Assembly (NCBI GenBank): GCA_944548615.1
Contig: OX155952.1
Span: 868,001 to 932,000, forward strand
Reading direction: 5' to 3'
DNA: 64,000 nucleotides
DNA from: Micropterix aruncella
Taxonomy: Eukaryota; Arthropoda; Insecta; Lepidoptera; Micropterigidae
The translations under genes were made by a program, and so were the position numbers. Every line of letters starts with the position of its first letter. Position 1 is the stretch's first letter. The notes under the pieces are model-generated. The model searched no databases, was not told the origin of the DNA, and saw nothing but the letters and a program-made list of their open reading frames with translations. Shown one piece after another: positions 10,822 to 22,187 of the stretch.

Positions 10822-11705
10822 AATCACAACAATAATAACATTCAGTTATTAGTGCAATCTAACGCATTTTTATATAGACTGATTACATCACAGAAAAATA
10901 CGGAGAGATAGAATGCCCCATCTATAAATAAAATACAAACGGTGTCTTGCCAGATGTTGCCAGATGTGAACCTTACCACCCATTCACTCCCCCTTCGAAG
11001 CCATAGAATTTGAGATGCGGAAATCGCAGTTTTAGATATCTTTTCTAGGAAAGAGTTGATTATTTTTCTGGAAAGACCACAATCTTTGAAGAGGTGAAAC
11101 AGAGATTTGGCTGAGATTTGCATTCACAGAGATTTGTATTCACTCCACGAGAGAAAGAATGATGTGATATTGTTATAACTTCCTGGGGTGGTGGGTTCAC
11201 CCTTAGTAGTTGACAACTCTCAAGTGTCCATGTGTATGGTCTGCTCAGTGGGAATATGTACAATCCAACGATTCTGAGCTGTATAACTATATATACACAG
11301 TAACCACCCTCTGTTGAACCCTGAGAACTTTCACATTGACATGGGCAAGTACAGTCCAATTTGGAGGGTGGTGCACCTGGTAAATGCGTTACCGACTGAA
11401 GTGGATATGTTTGGATGGTTGACAGGCCACCTAAAATATGAGATATGAAATAACTCAAATGGGAGATACTCAAGAATAGAGGGTTATTGGTACCTCGATA
11501 GATACTTTTGAGGATGTTGTAGACGAGATTATTTGCTATCGATACAGCCATGTTTATGCAAAAATCAATAGTTTCGGAAATATTTTTTTTTTTTTTAATC
11601 TACTCCATGTATATGTAGTGAATATGAAAATAATAATCAAATGTTTTATTTTATTGTGCCTTCATCATGAAATCAATGAAATAGCCATACTTAAGTAAAA
11701 CGATA

Positions 11706-11965
11706 TGAAACAAACGACCCTTCAGAATGAGACAGAGCAATACGTTAGAGCGGAATATGAAACAAACGATTATCGATAAATACTACCTGCTGAACTTATA
11801 CTCGTCTGAATAAATTTGAGCATATTTCGTGCGGTGTAAGATTTGACCTTGGCGGGCTGTTTTCCGGTCATCTCACACTCCACTCTAGCGTATTGCCCTG
11901 TCTCGTTCACACGGACTAATTTCTGATTTTAGTTCATGAAGAAACGCAATCGAGCCCATTATCAT
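11706..11965 (-). mobile_element. Palindromic MITE, copy 1
   Basis: One arm has AGAGCAATACGTTAGAGCGG and the other the inverted CTCTAGCGTATTGCCCTGTC. The family recurs at 20460-20745 in opposite orientation, sharing the outer CGAGCCCATTAT end. Confidence 0.65.
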
Positions 11966-12044
11966 ATTAAAACTCCCGTACAGAACCTGGTCTCAAGGGA
12001 GGTAAAATAATACATCGAGGCGCGAAATGTGTACTGTATACGAG

Positions 12045-12235
12045 TAGGATATAGTGGCGGTTTGCGGCCTACCCGCAAAACAACGGACTGACAACTCTCC
12101 AGTCTACCCTAGACAACGGCGGCTGCAACGTCACCGAAACGTCGGGTCCTACAAATTTCACGCGGTAAATTCGTTTTCTATCCTATTTATAATGTCAAAC
12201 AACCGCGATAGTCTTCGATTTTATATTAGGATATA
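12045..12235 (+). mobile_element. Penelope-like element 3' remnant
   Basis: GCGGCCTACCCGCAAAACAA and GACAACGGCGGCTGCAACGT match the stretch at 32865-32950, which directly follows a Penelope-type C-terminal coding fragment. Here the coding part is gone. Confidence 0.6.
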
Positions 12236-13004
12236 ATGTTAACGCATTTACAATAACTGAATTTATATTTTTATTAATATTTGTGGAACAAGAATGTTGA
12301 TCTCAGAATGTATAACCTTGTTAGAAAACCAATAAAATGTAGAAGTTTTTACAGTAATATATTTATAGCATGTATTAAGAAAAAATCACTTCAAAAACTC
12401 AATTTCTTTTCTAATTTTACTTATCACCCAACTCTGTCCCTTGGCATTTCCTTTTGTCACCAACTTTATTATATATTTTTTCTAAACTACGGCCTCCTGA
12501 AGATACAAAAAAATAAATATCGCCGAAAATATTGATTTTCGGATGGAGGTAAACATAGCTGTATCGATAGCAAATAATCGTCTACAACATCCTCAAAGGT
12601 ATCTATCGAGGTACCAATAGCCCCGTACTTACAATCGAACTACTTCATACATTGTATTTAATTTATATGTAATCATTAGAATCAAGATGTGTAAATGGGG
12701 TTTATGCTATATTAAATTAAATAAATAATAACTTAAAAAATCAAATCTTTGATAACATGGCAATGTCACATGAAACTGAACACAAAATTAAGGGAAAGTT
12801 TTAAGCTAGACTGTTTTTGACCATACTAGATTTCTAGTGTGAAAAGCAGGCAACAATTTTAGCATTCCGAAGTCGAGATGGTAAATATTTCAAGAATTGG
12901 CTCCCAGGAAGACGTTGCAAAAACATCAACGCTGAAGAAATGAAAAAAAATGCATACCAATATTTCGTTTGTCATCACTCTCGCTGACTTAGCGACTGCC
13001 TTTA

Positions 13005-14074
13005 TCATCCCGAGTCTTCTTTAGCTTCGATCGAATCCTTTTCGTATTTATCTTTCGTAACTCTACTTTTGCTAAATCTTCCTTTCCCGGGCTGGTAAAT
13101 TGCCAAGGTAGGACGATCCTTATTCCTAATCCTGCGTTCGACTCGAGGGTCGGAAGAGTCGTTAATCTTGGAAGTGTCGTCTTTCTCATAATCCCTCTCC
13201 TCCGACTTTGATTTCTTATCTTCGAGGGATTTGTGTCTCCTCAGAAGACTCTCTTCCTTCTCGATTATCTCCCCGGATTCGAGGCTGTTCCGTCTGTAGT
13301 CACTCTTCTTCGAAATGATCTCCGCATCGTCAACGTCTACCTCTACGATATCGTTTTCGTGATTGAGACTTTCGAACGGTTTCTTAAATGGTTTAATGGT
13401 ACACTTTCCTTCTGTGTTTGCGTTTTTCGAAATTATTTCATTCAACGAGTCGGTCGTGAACACAGCATCGCCAGAATCATTTCTTTTCTTATCAATCTCT
13501 TCGATTACCCTCGACAAATCTTCAATATTCATCGAAGGAAGCTGTGTTACAGGGATGCCCACAAATTTCGCAATATCCTCTTTAACATCACCTCTATTGC
13601 CTATCTTAGATTTTTCTCGTTCTTTTCTCGTATCGCTGTACTTTTTCACTTCCTTAGCGCGCTCCTTCGGGAAATCCCGCGCCACTTTCTCCCTGCGCTC
13701 TTTCCTCAAATCCGCATCTTTGCCTTTAAACGGCTCCTTCCTTCCGACTTCTTTAACTCTCTGATCCTTGAACGGTTTCGTTCCGGCTCCGGGTTTACCA
13801 AACGGTTTTATATCCTTCGCAAAACCGGTCGCGTGCTTCGGCGTATATTCTTTCTTGGTCGACTCTTTATCGCTGTCTCGCGGTTTGATTTTTTTCACAT
13901 CGCCCTCTTGGTTTTCTTCCTTTGCTGGTGTATCCTTCCCGCGTTTGTCCACCATCTTTGACTTTCTACGCTCGGCGTCTCTAAGCCGCTTCTCTTCTTG
14001 CACTCTAGCTTTCTCGGCGCGGCGAGTCGCCAGAAAATCTAGAAGCGGCGTTGTCTGCGAAGCTTGCTTATCTT
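13005..14074 (-). CDS. Upf3: Upf3 exon 4 (residues 170-525)
   Basis: Its acceptor AG is at 14075-14076 and TGA at 13005-13007. It encodes the charged linker, rich in KER, with several basic nuclear-localisation-like clusters, and the EJC-binding motif near the end. Confidence 0.9.
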
Positions 14075-17000
14075 CTAAAAATAAAAAAGTGTTTATGATC
14101 GTCGATGATAATAAAACTTATAAAATATATTACGTACCGTCCGGTGGTAAATATGAAAATTCAAGTTTGGGCTCTTTGCTTTCGTTATCGGCTTCTTTTA
14201 AGCTTTCGAGAAACTCGAGGTACACAGGATCGCTCTCAATCGTCCCGCATTTCGGGTCCTTCTTTTTGCGTTTCTTAGGTACTCTCTGGAACGGAGCATA
14301 TTCTATGATTCCCGGGTATTCAACTCCTAAAAAATTATCAAATTAGAATGTTTACAACATTTTTTATGTATACAGAACCGAATGGTTTAATTTCTTGGTG
14401 GATGTTTTCCCCGCCTGAATGTGTTTTATTACTGGAGTCATAATGGGATGTTATCACACTCGATTTTTTAAATACCAGAGGCTTGCAATGGCAGTAAATT
14501 TTGAGCTATGCTTGGGGATCGTCTAAAGATCGTTTTAACGCTAAACCTGTTGAGAATTTTGCTGACCGATCTGTTACTCCCTGACCATGGCAAGAATGCC
14601 GTAGCTCGATTTGGGGCTCAGAAATGCCAGAGATCAATGGTTTTTCCATCTCATGTGATCCTTATTTTAGGATGTATAGAGTTATGGTGACTTAGGAATT
14701 CTTCTATGATGCAGAGATCCCCTTTTAAAATGCTAGTCCATAATGAAGACAGCAAATGAAACTTTCGAAACTTTGGGAAAACGTTTCTTTCAATGAAGAT
14801 GTCAAATTATAGAGATTCTATTAGGAAGGTTTCCTTTAGTGTGGTCTACTTATAGTAATATTTCACAGTATTCCTTAAGTATTAGGTATTCCATAAGTGC
14901 AACTAAGTTCTCGCTGTGTTTTTTTATGAAAATGCAAATTTATTGTGAAAAATGGTTACAAATAAATCATTCAAAGTATTGCCCATCGCTAGCTACAACT
15001 TTTTCCCATCTTTCTGGCAGAGCTCGAATACCTTTATGGTAAAAAAGTTCATCTTTTGAGGCTATCCACGAATCAAGCCATTTTTTGTATGAGCAAGTAA
15101 TAATCGGACTGTGCAATATCTGGGGAATAGGGCGGGTGGGGTAGGACTTTCCATTTGAGCGTTTCCAGGTAGGTTTAAATGGGTTTGGCAATGTGAGGCC
15201 GAGCGTTGTCATGCTGTAGAATCACTTATTCGTGCCTCTGCTCGTATTGTGGCCGTTTTTCGCGCAGTGCTCGGCTCAATCGCATCAATTGAAGTCGATA
15301 CTGTTCCCAGTGATGGTTTCGTTGGGTTTCAACAATTCATAATAAATAACACCGACCTGGTTCCACCAAATACACAACATAACCTTCGTAGCAAGAATAT
15401 TCGCCGAGCCGACGACATAGAAGCATGACCGGGCAGTCCCCATGATTTTCTTTTCTTTGGGTTGCTGTAATGAATCCATTTTTCATCACCCGTCTTGATG
15501 CGATGAAGAAAACCCTTCCTTGTTTGCCGCTGGAGCAGTTGTTTACAGGCGAAAACTCGATGCTCAACGTCCCTTGGCTTCAAATCATTGTTTTTGAATA
15601 ATTCCCAACGCATGCAATCGCTTGGAAATGGCTTGGCGGGTAACTCCTAATGCTGAAGCAAGCTCTTCTTGCGTTTGGCACGGATCCTCATCGAGCAATG
15701 CCTCCAATTCAGCGTCTTCGAAGGATTTTGGGCTTCCTTCAAGCGGGCGGTTGTCAACATCAAAATCACTGTTTTTGAAGCAACGGAACCAATCAAGACA
15801 CGTTGTTTCACTTAGAGCAGCATTTACGTAAACTTTTTGTAGCTCTCGATGCGCTTCAGCCGCCGTATTCTTCGAATGAAAGAAGAAAATCAACATTTCA
15901 TGCAAATGACGATTATTTGGCACAAAATCAGACATTTTCACACGATCAAAAGCATATGACGCCAAAACAAAATCACTAATGTGTCAAAACGGTTTCTTTA
16001 CCATATGTCTCAGTGTGTTTATGACGTTTTGGATATGTCAAAATCGACCGGCACGTACTGCTAGAGCCATCTATTGACAAACATCGGCAACTTGGTTGCG
16101 CACCTAATATTATAATAAAGTTACCTTTTTCGTCCAAGAAGATGTATCCATCGAATTTATCTTTGAATATAAAAATATCTTCAACTTGGATGAAATTGAT
16201 ATACGCGCGGGAATATCCCCAAACGCCGAGCGTAGGGTCGGGCTTCGTGAAGTAGAAGTAATCATACTCGGGCATTGGTGACAACTGCTCTAAGAATGTA
16301 TGTTCCTCCATTGATGGCGGTAGTCCACGAATAATAATCTGAAACAAAACAATAGATTAGGAGACGATAATATTGAGCTTTAACAGCCAGAACATCGTAA
16401 GCGGCATTTTGTTGAAAATCGTTTTTTTAATGTACATGAAAAAAAATATTACGGCATAAAGTATGGCGCTGCGAAAAGGCAACCTAATAATATTGCAAAC
16501 TATTATATAGTCAGTGCATTTTATCGTAACATCAAGTTTATATTATTTTACTAAAAGGCCAATGGGCAAAAATGTACGGGCGCTGGGCCCACCTCTCCAA
16601 TTACAATAACATATTCGCTATTGGAAAGATCTATTTATCTAGAATATTTATGACTACTACAACTTACCTTAATTATGAGCCCTTTCAGAATCAGAAGTTC
16701 GGAATCATCTTAAATATGGCTAAGTACATGACAATCCCAATTATATATGTAAAATATATTATTTGCAGTCAAAATCCATAAAAGATAGTATATTATGATG
16801 TACGGTCACACCATGTTGGACAGCTGACCTTAGCGTATTACATGTCATAAAACAGTAAACAGAGTGGCAATGAAATCATGAGACACACCTCCATATACTG
16901 CTGACTTGTCCTCTCCATATACTGCTAACAAACTCGAGGATTCTTAGGAATATATAGTAAGTACTCAAACAGTGTTTCGGGTATTCTGCGATGGTTTTCA

Positions 17001-18294
17001 TTCAACCTTTCGGAAGGCAGCCTTTGCGCGCAGAAACAGAGCCACACATTTTTAGTCGATTTTGTATAGAAATACTAACAATGTAATTTTTTATGAACTT
17101 TTATAAAAGGTTCATAAAAAGATCTGATGAATCTTTTATATCAGTTTCATTGACATTTGAAAGATAAATTTTTTTTTTTTTTTGAGATATTGAATTACGG
17201 ATCGCGGATTAAAGCGGGGAAGAGATATGCATTGCAGAGCCTCAAGACGAAAGTCTAAAATCAGTGCGTATTGTCAGTGATGACATACGGCACGAGACGT
17301 AGTCGTTAACTATTGGCCTCATACACAAGCTCAAAGTCGCACAACGAGCCATGGAGAAAGCTACGCTTGGAGTTTCACTGAGTAATAGGATCCGAAATGA
17401 GGAAATCTGCTGAAGAACCAAGGTCATTGACAGAGCTCGTAAAATTAACAACTTGAAATGGCAATGGGCATGCCATATAGCTCGCAGAACCGACAACCGT
17501 TAGAAAAAAAGGTTCTCGATTGGCAACCACGAACCGGCAGATGCTTTGTGGGACGGCCTCCACAAGATGGACCGATAACATTGCTGCGGTTGCAGAAAGT
17601 AGGTGGATGGAGGTGGCTCAAGACCGGTCGTCATAGCATTCTATGGGGGAGGCCTATGTTTAACAGTGGATGTCTATTGGCTAATGATGATGAATGGCAG
17701 GTTAAGAAGAGATATGGATTCTAAACGTAAAAGTGGATAGCTCGCTCAAACTGGTTTCTCTGTGCCTGGTAACAGCATGACAAAGAAGCTCACAGAGATC
17801 CACGATACTGGCTCGCCTTTTGTTTTTCCAAGAGAGACGCCCCCGTCAGCATGAAGTGAAACTGATGGTGACCTTGGCATTAAACATGTCAACAATTTCA
17901 TGCAGTAATTTCATGTCTTATTTATAATATTAAGAAACATCTTCAAGTTCCAGAATAGTAGACTTGCCAGACGTTTTCAAAGGAGGAGTTTTCACCGCAT
18001 ATCACCTGCGCGTGCCCAGCATTTATAAACAAGGACTCTATGTGGGATACTACATGCCAATTTGGCTGAAATGTGGGAGACTAGACCTTCGTACACCATG
18101 CATATAAAGATCCGTGCAGGACTTGTCAGTGTAATCGAATCACTAAAATAAAACGTCTCAAAGCGACTATTTTGTACATCAAACGATACCTTCGTCAAAG
18201 GCTTTGCCTTCTCCTTGGTCTCCTTCGGTTTTATTGACAAACTTTTTGCGTTTGCATCGGCAGACTGCACTTCTGATTTATTATCTTCTGTCAT
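13005..18294 (-). CDS. Upf3: Regulator of nonsense transcripts 3 (UPF3), complete, four exons
   Basis: UPF3 bridges the exon junction complex to UPF2-UPF1 and promotes nonsense-mediated mRNA decay. It shuttles between nucleus and cytoplasm. The coding exons on the minus strand are 18190-18294, 16125-16338, 14138-14326 and 13005-14074. All junctions obey GT-AG with phases 0, 1 and 1, giving 525 residues. Residues ~36-165 form the UPF3 (RRM-like) domain, with LPPSM, FLEQLSPMPEYDYFYF, SRAYINF and FDGYIFLD. A long Lys/Arg/Glu-rich linker follows. Residues ~486-499 (RNKDRPTLAIYQPG) match the exon-junction-complex binding motif of UPF3B. ATG 18294 was chosen because it opens exon 1 and leads in phase into the domain. 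Intron 2 (14327-16124) carries a mariner. The gene is divergent from MRPS28. Confidence 0.93.
14138..14326 (-). CDS. Upf3: Upf3 exon 3 (residues 107-169)
   Basis: It completes the UPF3 domain (YPGIIEYAPFQRVPKK, followed by CGTIESDPVYLEFLESL). Entry and exit are both phase 1. Confidence 0.9.
14560..14745 (+). repeat. Dispersed repeat, copy 1 (Upf3 intron 2)
   Basis: The GAAATGCCAG..GATC and GAGATCCCCTTTTAAAATGC blocks recur in the same order at about 38320-38445. Class unknown. Confidence 0.5.
14883..16106 (-). mobile_element. mariner (mauritiana/Mos1-like), defective
   Basis: A roughly 1.22-kb element bordered by TA with similar ends (TAGGT..CAACYAAGTT). On the minus strand the transposase begins near 15965 or just inside it (SDFVPNN). 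It shows the helix-turn-helix region, TGDEKWI (first catalytic Asp), HDNARPH (second), SPDIA..SDYYL (third region) and the terminal ERWEKVVASDGQYFE. Comparison with Mos1-type proteins shows frame breaks around 15600, 15330 and 15210, so the product cannot be made. Its 5' end lies 17-18 bp from the splice donor of Upf3 exon 2. Confidence 0.88.
16125..16338 (-). CDS. Upf3: Upf3 exon 2 (residues 36-106)
   Basis: It carries the first two thirds of the RRM-like UPF3 domain. Acceptor AG is at 16339-16340 and donor GTAAC starts at 16124. Confidence 0.9.
16339..18189 (-). other. Upf3 intron 1
   Basis: It contains an RTE-like LINE fragment at 17215-17705 (plus strand) and AT-rich DNA. The 16572-16781 frame is not recognisable. 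Confidence 0.7.
17215..17705 (+). mobile_element. RTE-like LINE, 3' fragment, copy 1
   Basis: The decayed frame matches the C-terminus of RTE-type ORF2: [34 protein letters not shown] and VLDWQPRTGR..GRPP segments, interrupted by stops. It ends in ATGATGATGAATGG, the short microsatellite-like tail typical of RTE. A better-preserved copy is at 50395-50855. Confidence 0.75.
18190..18294 (-). CDS. Upf3: Upf3 exon 1 (residues 1-35)
   Basis: The N-terminus is a hydrophilic Lys/Ser-rich leader ending PLTK. The donor GTATCG starts at 18189, phase 0. Confidence 0.85.
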
Positions 18295-18774
18295 TGTACC
18301 TTCACATCACTGCGAAACTAAACGTAAAAGAAAAACTGCAAACAAAACCTTGTTTAATTAAACACGTTGTCATTGCGTCGTGTTCATTAGGATTGAAAAA
18401 CCATCAGTGAACAAATAATATGGCCTATATAGAACTTTTATTATTGAAACTTTTCTGAACAACCACGGTGAATGACAACAGCGCAGTTGACATTTTGGAT
18501 GAACGAAATAGTGAAAATGGACTGCGAGATGTCAATACAGAAAAACGTCCACAAATTGGTAACATCTCTTTCTAACGCACTATTAAAAAAAGGACATACA
18601 CTTCGTTATGTCCAATTTTAAATTCGAAGATTCTCGCTCCCTTTTTTGCTATTATTCCATAGACAACAGCGAACTAAATCGCTTCCAATATCGCCCTACG
18701 CTATACAGCCCTGCTTCCAAACGAACTGTCACTTTTTTAGGTTATGTGAGGTTATGTTATTATTTTTCTCGAAG
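18295..18774. promoter_or_regulatory. Bidirectional intergenic region between Upf3 and MRPS28
   Basis: Only 480 bp separate the two divergent start codons, so both 5' UTRs and core promoters must lie here or overlap. No convincing TATA box was placed. The arrangement is a seen fact; shared regulation is inference. Confidence 0.6.
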
Positions 18775-20082
18775 ATGATGGCGATTCGCTTGCAGAAAGC
18801 CGTGTGTTTTAAAAGGATTTTGCGGCCGGCAGCCTGCAGATTCTATTCAGAAAAACCGCAGACAGATAAGGAATCGGAAAAACTGCAAAATTTGGGTGGA
18901 TTCGCGAAAGCCTTCGATAAACATACTTCTGTGATTGACGCGAAACCCGCACCGGAAACCTACACATTCGCTTCACTTCTACGGAATTCTAGCTTTATAG
19001 ATGTGAGCGTTTAAATTTTCGGAATGTATGCAGTTTAGGTACCTCTGCCATAGAGGTGTTTTTTTTCAAACTAATCTAAATTTTTCAACCTTTTTTAACA
19101 ATCTACCGCCATATAGGTGTTTATGAAGCGTTTTAAAAAAACTAAATTACCCTAATGCCATATCTGACGCTTCTTTAGGCTCGGCGCAAACGAGCCACCG
19201 GCCTCAGTCACAAGTGACCAGCGACAAGCAGATGTCACACTTTTTTATACATTTTGTGGGGATACACTCGTTACCGAAGTGTCCGCGACTCGGGACTTGC
19301 GGCTGAAGCGGGCCACAAAACGCGAACACTCGTCACTGCGAGCCGCTCCGCCCCCTCTCACTCTTTTCACCTTTCTCACCTCTCACCCTCTACGTTGTCT
19401 GCATATGCAATAGCGCGATCAGACCTTCCGTCTCGAAGTCCATTGTAAGACTCCACAGCAGAAATAGGGTTATAAATTGAGGCAGCTTATGGCCACTTGT
19501 CGCGGCCACCGCACATCGGTGACTGTCGCGCCACCACCACTTTTGCAGCAGTGGCGGTGGCGTGCGACAGCCACCGATAGCTGTGGCCGGTGGCTTGTTT
19601 GCGCCGAGCCTCAAACATCCATCTCGTTCATAAGTTCCGCGCATTTTTTTTTAGCTTTGTTATCAGTGTGGTGTATAGTACGTACGTAAAGTGGAGTGAC
19701 AATAAAACATCTTCAATGTAGAAGAGGTACCTAAATTGCATAAATACCAATTCTTCAATTTAAATATCGGTTCAGCAGCTAATTTTTAATCTCCCTTTAA
19801 CAGCTCGGTGATCCGGAGGGTAAAATCGTTATAGGCGAGATCTTTCACATTGTCGATAACGATTTGTACATTGATTTCGGATGGAAATTCCACTGTGTCT
19901 GCACCAAACCGCATAAAAGAAGAGAAGAATATGTTCGAGGCGCTAGAGTACGACTAGCCATTAAGGATTTGGAGCTATCGACACGATTCCTCGGATCTGA
20001 CACAGATTTGACACTTTTAGAAGCCGATTGTAGATTATTAGGTATAGTTTCATCGCCTGTTAAGTCAACGAGACAGGCATAA
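18775..20082 (+). CDS. MRPS28: Mitochondrial small-subunit ribosomal protein MRPS28 (bS1m), complete, two exons
   Basis: It is a component of the mitochondrial 28S ribosomal subunit. Exons 18775-19002 and 19804-20082 join in phase 0 to give 168 residues. The N-terminus ([22 protein letters not shown]) is a basic, serine-rich mitochondrial targeting sequence. The body has [12 protein letters not shown], then [38 protein letters not shown] and [12 protein letters not shown], which match the conserved S1-like core of MRPS28. Size is close to the human protein (about 187 residues). ATG 18775 was used; the immediately following ATG at 18778 would remove one residue. The intron holds two nested MITEs. 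Confidence 0.92.
19026..19745. mobile_element. MITE family with GGTACCTCT ends, copy 1 (interrupted)
   Basis: TGCAGTTTAGGTACCTCT near 19029 is inverted as AGAGGTACCTAAATTGCA near 19723. The interior (CCATATAGGTGTTTATG..., CAGTGTGGTGTATAG...) matches the uninterrupted copy at 28487-28897. A second MITE is inserted in the middle. Confidence 0.7.
19178..19610. mobile_element. GC-rich MITE with 26-bp perfect-looking TIRs, nested
   Basis: It starts GGCTCGGCGCAAACGAGCCA and ends with the inverted form finishing TGCGCCGAGCC, separated by 381 bp of non-coding DNA. It splits the older MITE at 19026-19745, inside the MRPS28 intron. Flanks TTA/TCA hint at a 3-bp target duplication but this is not clean. 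Confidence 0.8.
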
Positions 20083-20459
20083 TCATGTTTTATAGCATTG
20101 ATTATATAGCGTATTAGATTGATCGATGCCGTACTATAATTTGGCAACCAGGATTTTACTACGAAACGGTATAAAAGAACAATATAATAACCATTGAATT
20201 TCTAAATCATACTCTCTCATTATTTTAATATTATTTACATAAAGATGTCACTTTTTAATTTAGTATACAGTTTCAATACATAATAATTACACACGTTCAG
20301 ATAGACTAATAGATGGCATTCTATCTCTCCGTTATATTCGTATGATGTAATCAGCCTATATTAAAAAATGTGATAGGTGGCACTAATAATTGAATGTTAT
20401 TATAGTTATCATTTGTTACATTATTGGGTTCCTATAATTAATCAGTCCTTTGTGATAAA
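20083..20459. other. Downstream of MRPS28
   Basis: AT-rich. It includes a half copy (20085-20150) of the short repeat also found at 9935. No further gene. Confidence 0.5.
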
Positions 20460-20745
20460 ACACTCATTGGGCTCGATTACGTTTCTCTTGAACTAACGGA
20501 AATTAGTTCATGTGAATGAGACAGAGCAGTACGTCAGAGTGGAATATGAAATAAACGGTTGTCACTTCTGCATTAAAACTACCTAACTAAGATAAAGCAG
20601 CTAAATCTAACACTGCACGAAATGTCTTCAAACTTATTCGGGTGTCTATAAGTTCGTCAGGTAGTTTTGGTATGGAAAAATCGACGATAGTTTATTTCAT
20701 ATTCCGTTCTAACGTATCACTTTGTCTCGTCGGACCCATTATCAA
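20460..20745 (+). mobile_element. Palindromic MITE, copy 2
   Basis: GAGACAGAGCAGTACGTCAG near 20517 is mirrored by AACGTATCACTTTGTCTCGT near 20712. The outer part shares the GGGCTCGATTACG end with the copy at 11706-11965. Confidence 0.65.
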
Positions 20746-20890
20746 TGTTATCATAGATTGCCAAATAAATTTCTATTAGTTTGCCTGTCAATGTTATCAG
20801 CGCCGCCTGCGTTTCGTCGTTTCAGAAGGATTGCCAAATCGTACTATGGAGTTGACCAATCTAATACCATATATAATCAATGATTATAGG
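20745..20890. repeat. Short interspersed repeat, copy 2
   Basis: TTATCAATGTTATCATAGAT to ACCATATATAATC. It is close to the unit at 53795-53945 and inverted relative to that at 9935-10080. Confidence 0.6.
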
Positions 20891-21390
20891 CTGCTTAAAT
20901 TAGTTTGATATTCGTCACATTGTTGCCACTTGGGAATGAGATGATTTTTTAATGGAAAAAGTAGGAAACTAGAAATCCTAAGGAATAAATAAAAACAACT
21001 GAAATGAACTGTTATTTTTTAATCCAGTTTAAACCAGTCCAAGTGGAGTCCAGTCACAAATATATGCCTACATTGCGGCTCGTCGCCTGGAATAAAAGGA
21101 TTGTCACATAAAATTAATGTGTAAATTTATTTGCGCTACGTTTTTATTCTATCAAAGATGAAGGTCATGACTAATTAATGAATGTTACTTGAACTAGCAA
21201 GTCTGTACTATACTACACTTCGTCTAGCTAGATGACCGAAGAACCAATTTCCAAAACATTTTTACCACTTCGGAAGCCATTTGATATACTCAATTAGTCC
21301 CTCTTTCTGGCTGATGTATTATCCATGGTCTGCAGGCATTGAATTGCTCGTTATAAAACCAATTTATAGAACACAGTATTTCATTGTTTT
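20891..21390. other. Intergenic DNA
   Basis: Nothing recognised apart from AT-rich sequence. Confidence 0.4.
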
Positions 21391-22170
21391 GTGGATGAAA
21401 TTAAATTCAGTGCATTAAATGTGGGAGAGCCTGTTAAAGAACCTGTACCAGCAGACTTTATAGTCTCTCGCATCTGCTCGCTGTACAAGAACAAAGACGA
21501 CCGTTCTGACTGTCACTCGTTCTGCGGAATATCACTTCTCTCTACTCCTGGTAAAGTGTTCGCCCGAACACTTTTAAACCGACTGATGATCCTGTCGGAG
21601 AGGATTCTACCAGAAACCCAGTTCGGATTCCGACCAGACCGAGGAGCCTGTGAAGCTATCTTCTCCGTTCGTCAAATACAGGAAAAAAGCAGAGAACAAA
21701 GTCAAAATCTGCATCTATTTTTTGTTGACCTAGAGAAGGTCTTTGACAGCGTACCATGTGAAGCCCTGTGGAAGATTCTGGAAAAGGTTGGATGCACTGA
21801 TAAATTTGTCAGACTGATTCGACTCCTGCATGATGACATGGAATGCTGTGTGTCAGTCGACAGTGAACAAACAGGGTTCTTCCCTGTAAGCTGTCTAGTG
21901 AAACAAGGTTGCGTGCTTGCGCCTACTCTGTTTGCCTTGTATTTCGCAGTTGTGGTCCGTGATGCTCTGCAACACATCACAGAAGGTGTTAGAATTTGTT
22001 TTCGCACAGATGGCTCTCTTTTTCCACACCAAAGTATCATAAGCCACGACAACGGATATAATGTATGCCGATGACCTATGCTTCGTAGCCGAAACCCCAG
22101 ATGGCCTGCAAAGGCTAATAACCAACCTCAACGAGTCATGTAAGAACTTTGGTCATGTAAGAAATCATTG
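21391..22170 (+). mobile_element. LINE reverse-transcriptase domain fragment (RTE-like)
   Basis: It encodes RT blocks in order: SLYKNKDDRSDC, GISLLSTPGK, LPETQFGFRPDRGA, LHLFFVDLEKVFDSV (motif A), VKQGCVLAPTLFALYF (motif B) and, after a frameshift near 22050, MYADDLCFV (motif C, 22056-22080). Both 5' endonuclease and 3' connection regions are missing. The 3' side is cut by the MITE at 22188. Confidence 0.85.
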
Positions 22171-22187
22171 TAAAGAATAGTGTATTT

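Larger units (their letters stand above)
11485..12619. repeat. Two ~70-bp inverted arms enclosing ~1 kb
   Basis: The left arm 11485-11556 and right arm 12550-12619 are reverse complements with about two mismatches and one 2-bp gap (core GTATCGATAGCAAATAA). The enclosed DNA holds the palindromic MITE at 11706 and a Penelope-like tail at 12045. The arms could be the ends of a larger composite element. Confidence 0.75.

Noticed and set aside
11060..11551. 163-codon minus frame as a gene
   Set aside because: No domain; it overlaps an inverted-repeat arm duplicated at 12550, so it is probably repeat DNA.
13233..14346. Long plus-strand frames (242, 133 and 192 codons) opposite Upf3
   Set aside because: They are the antisense of the Lys/Glu-rich Upf3 exons 3 and 4; Phe/Leu/Ser/Arg-rich composition with no domain.
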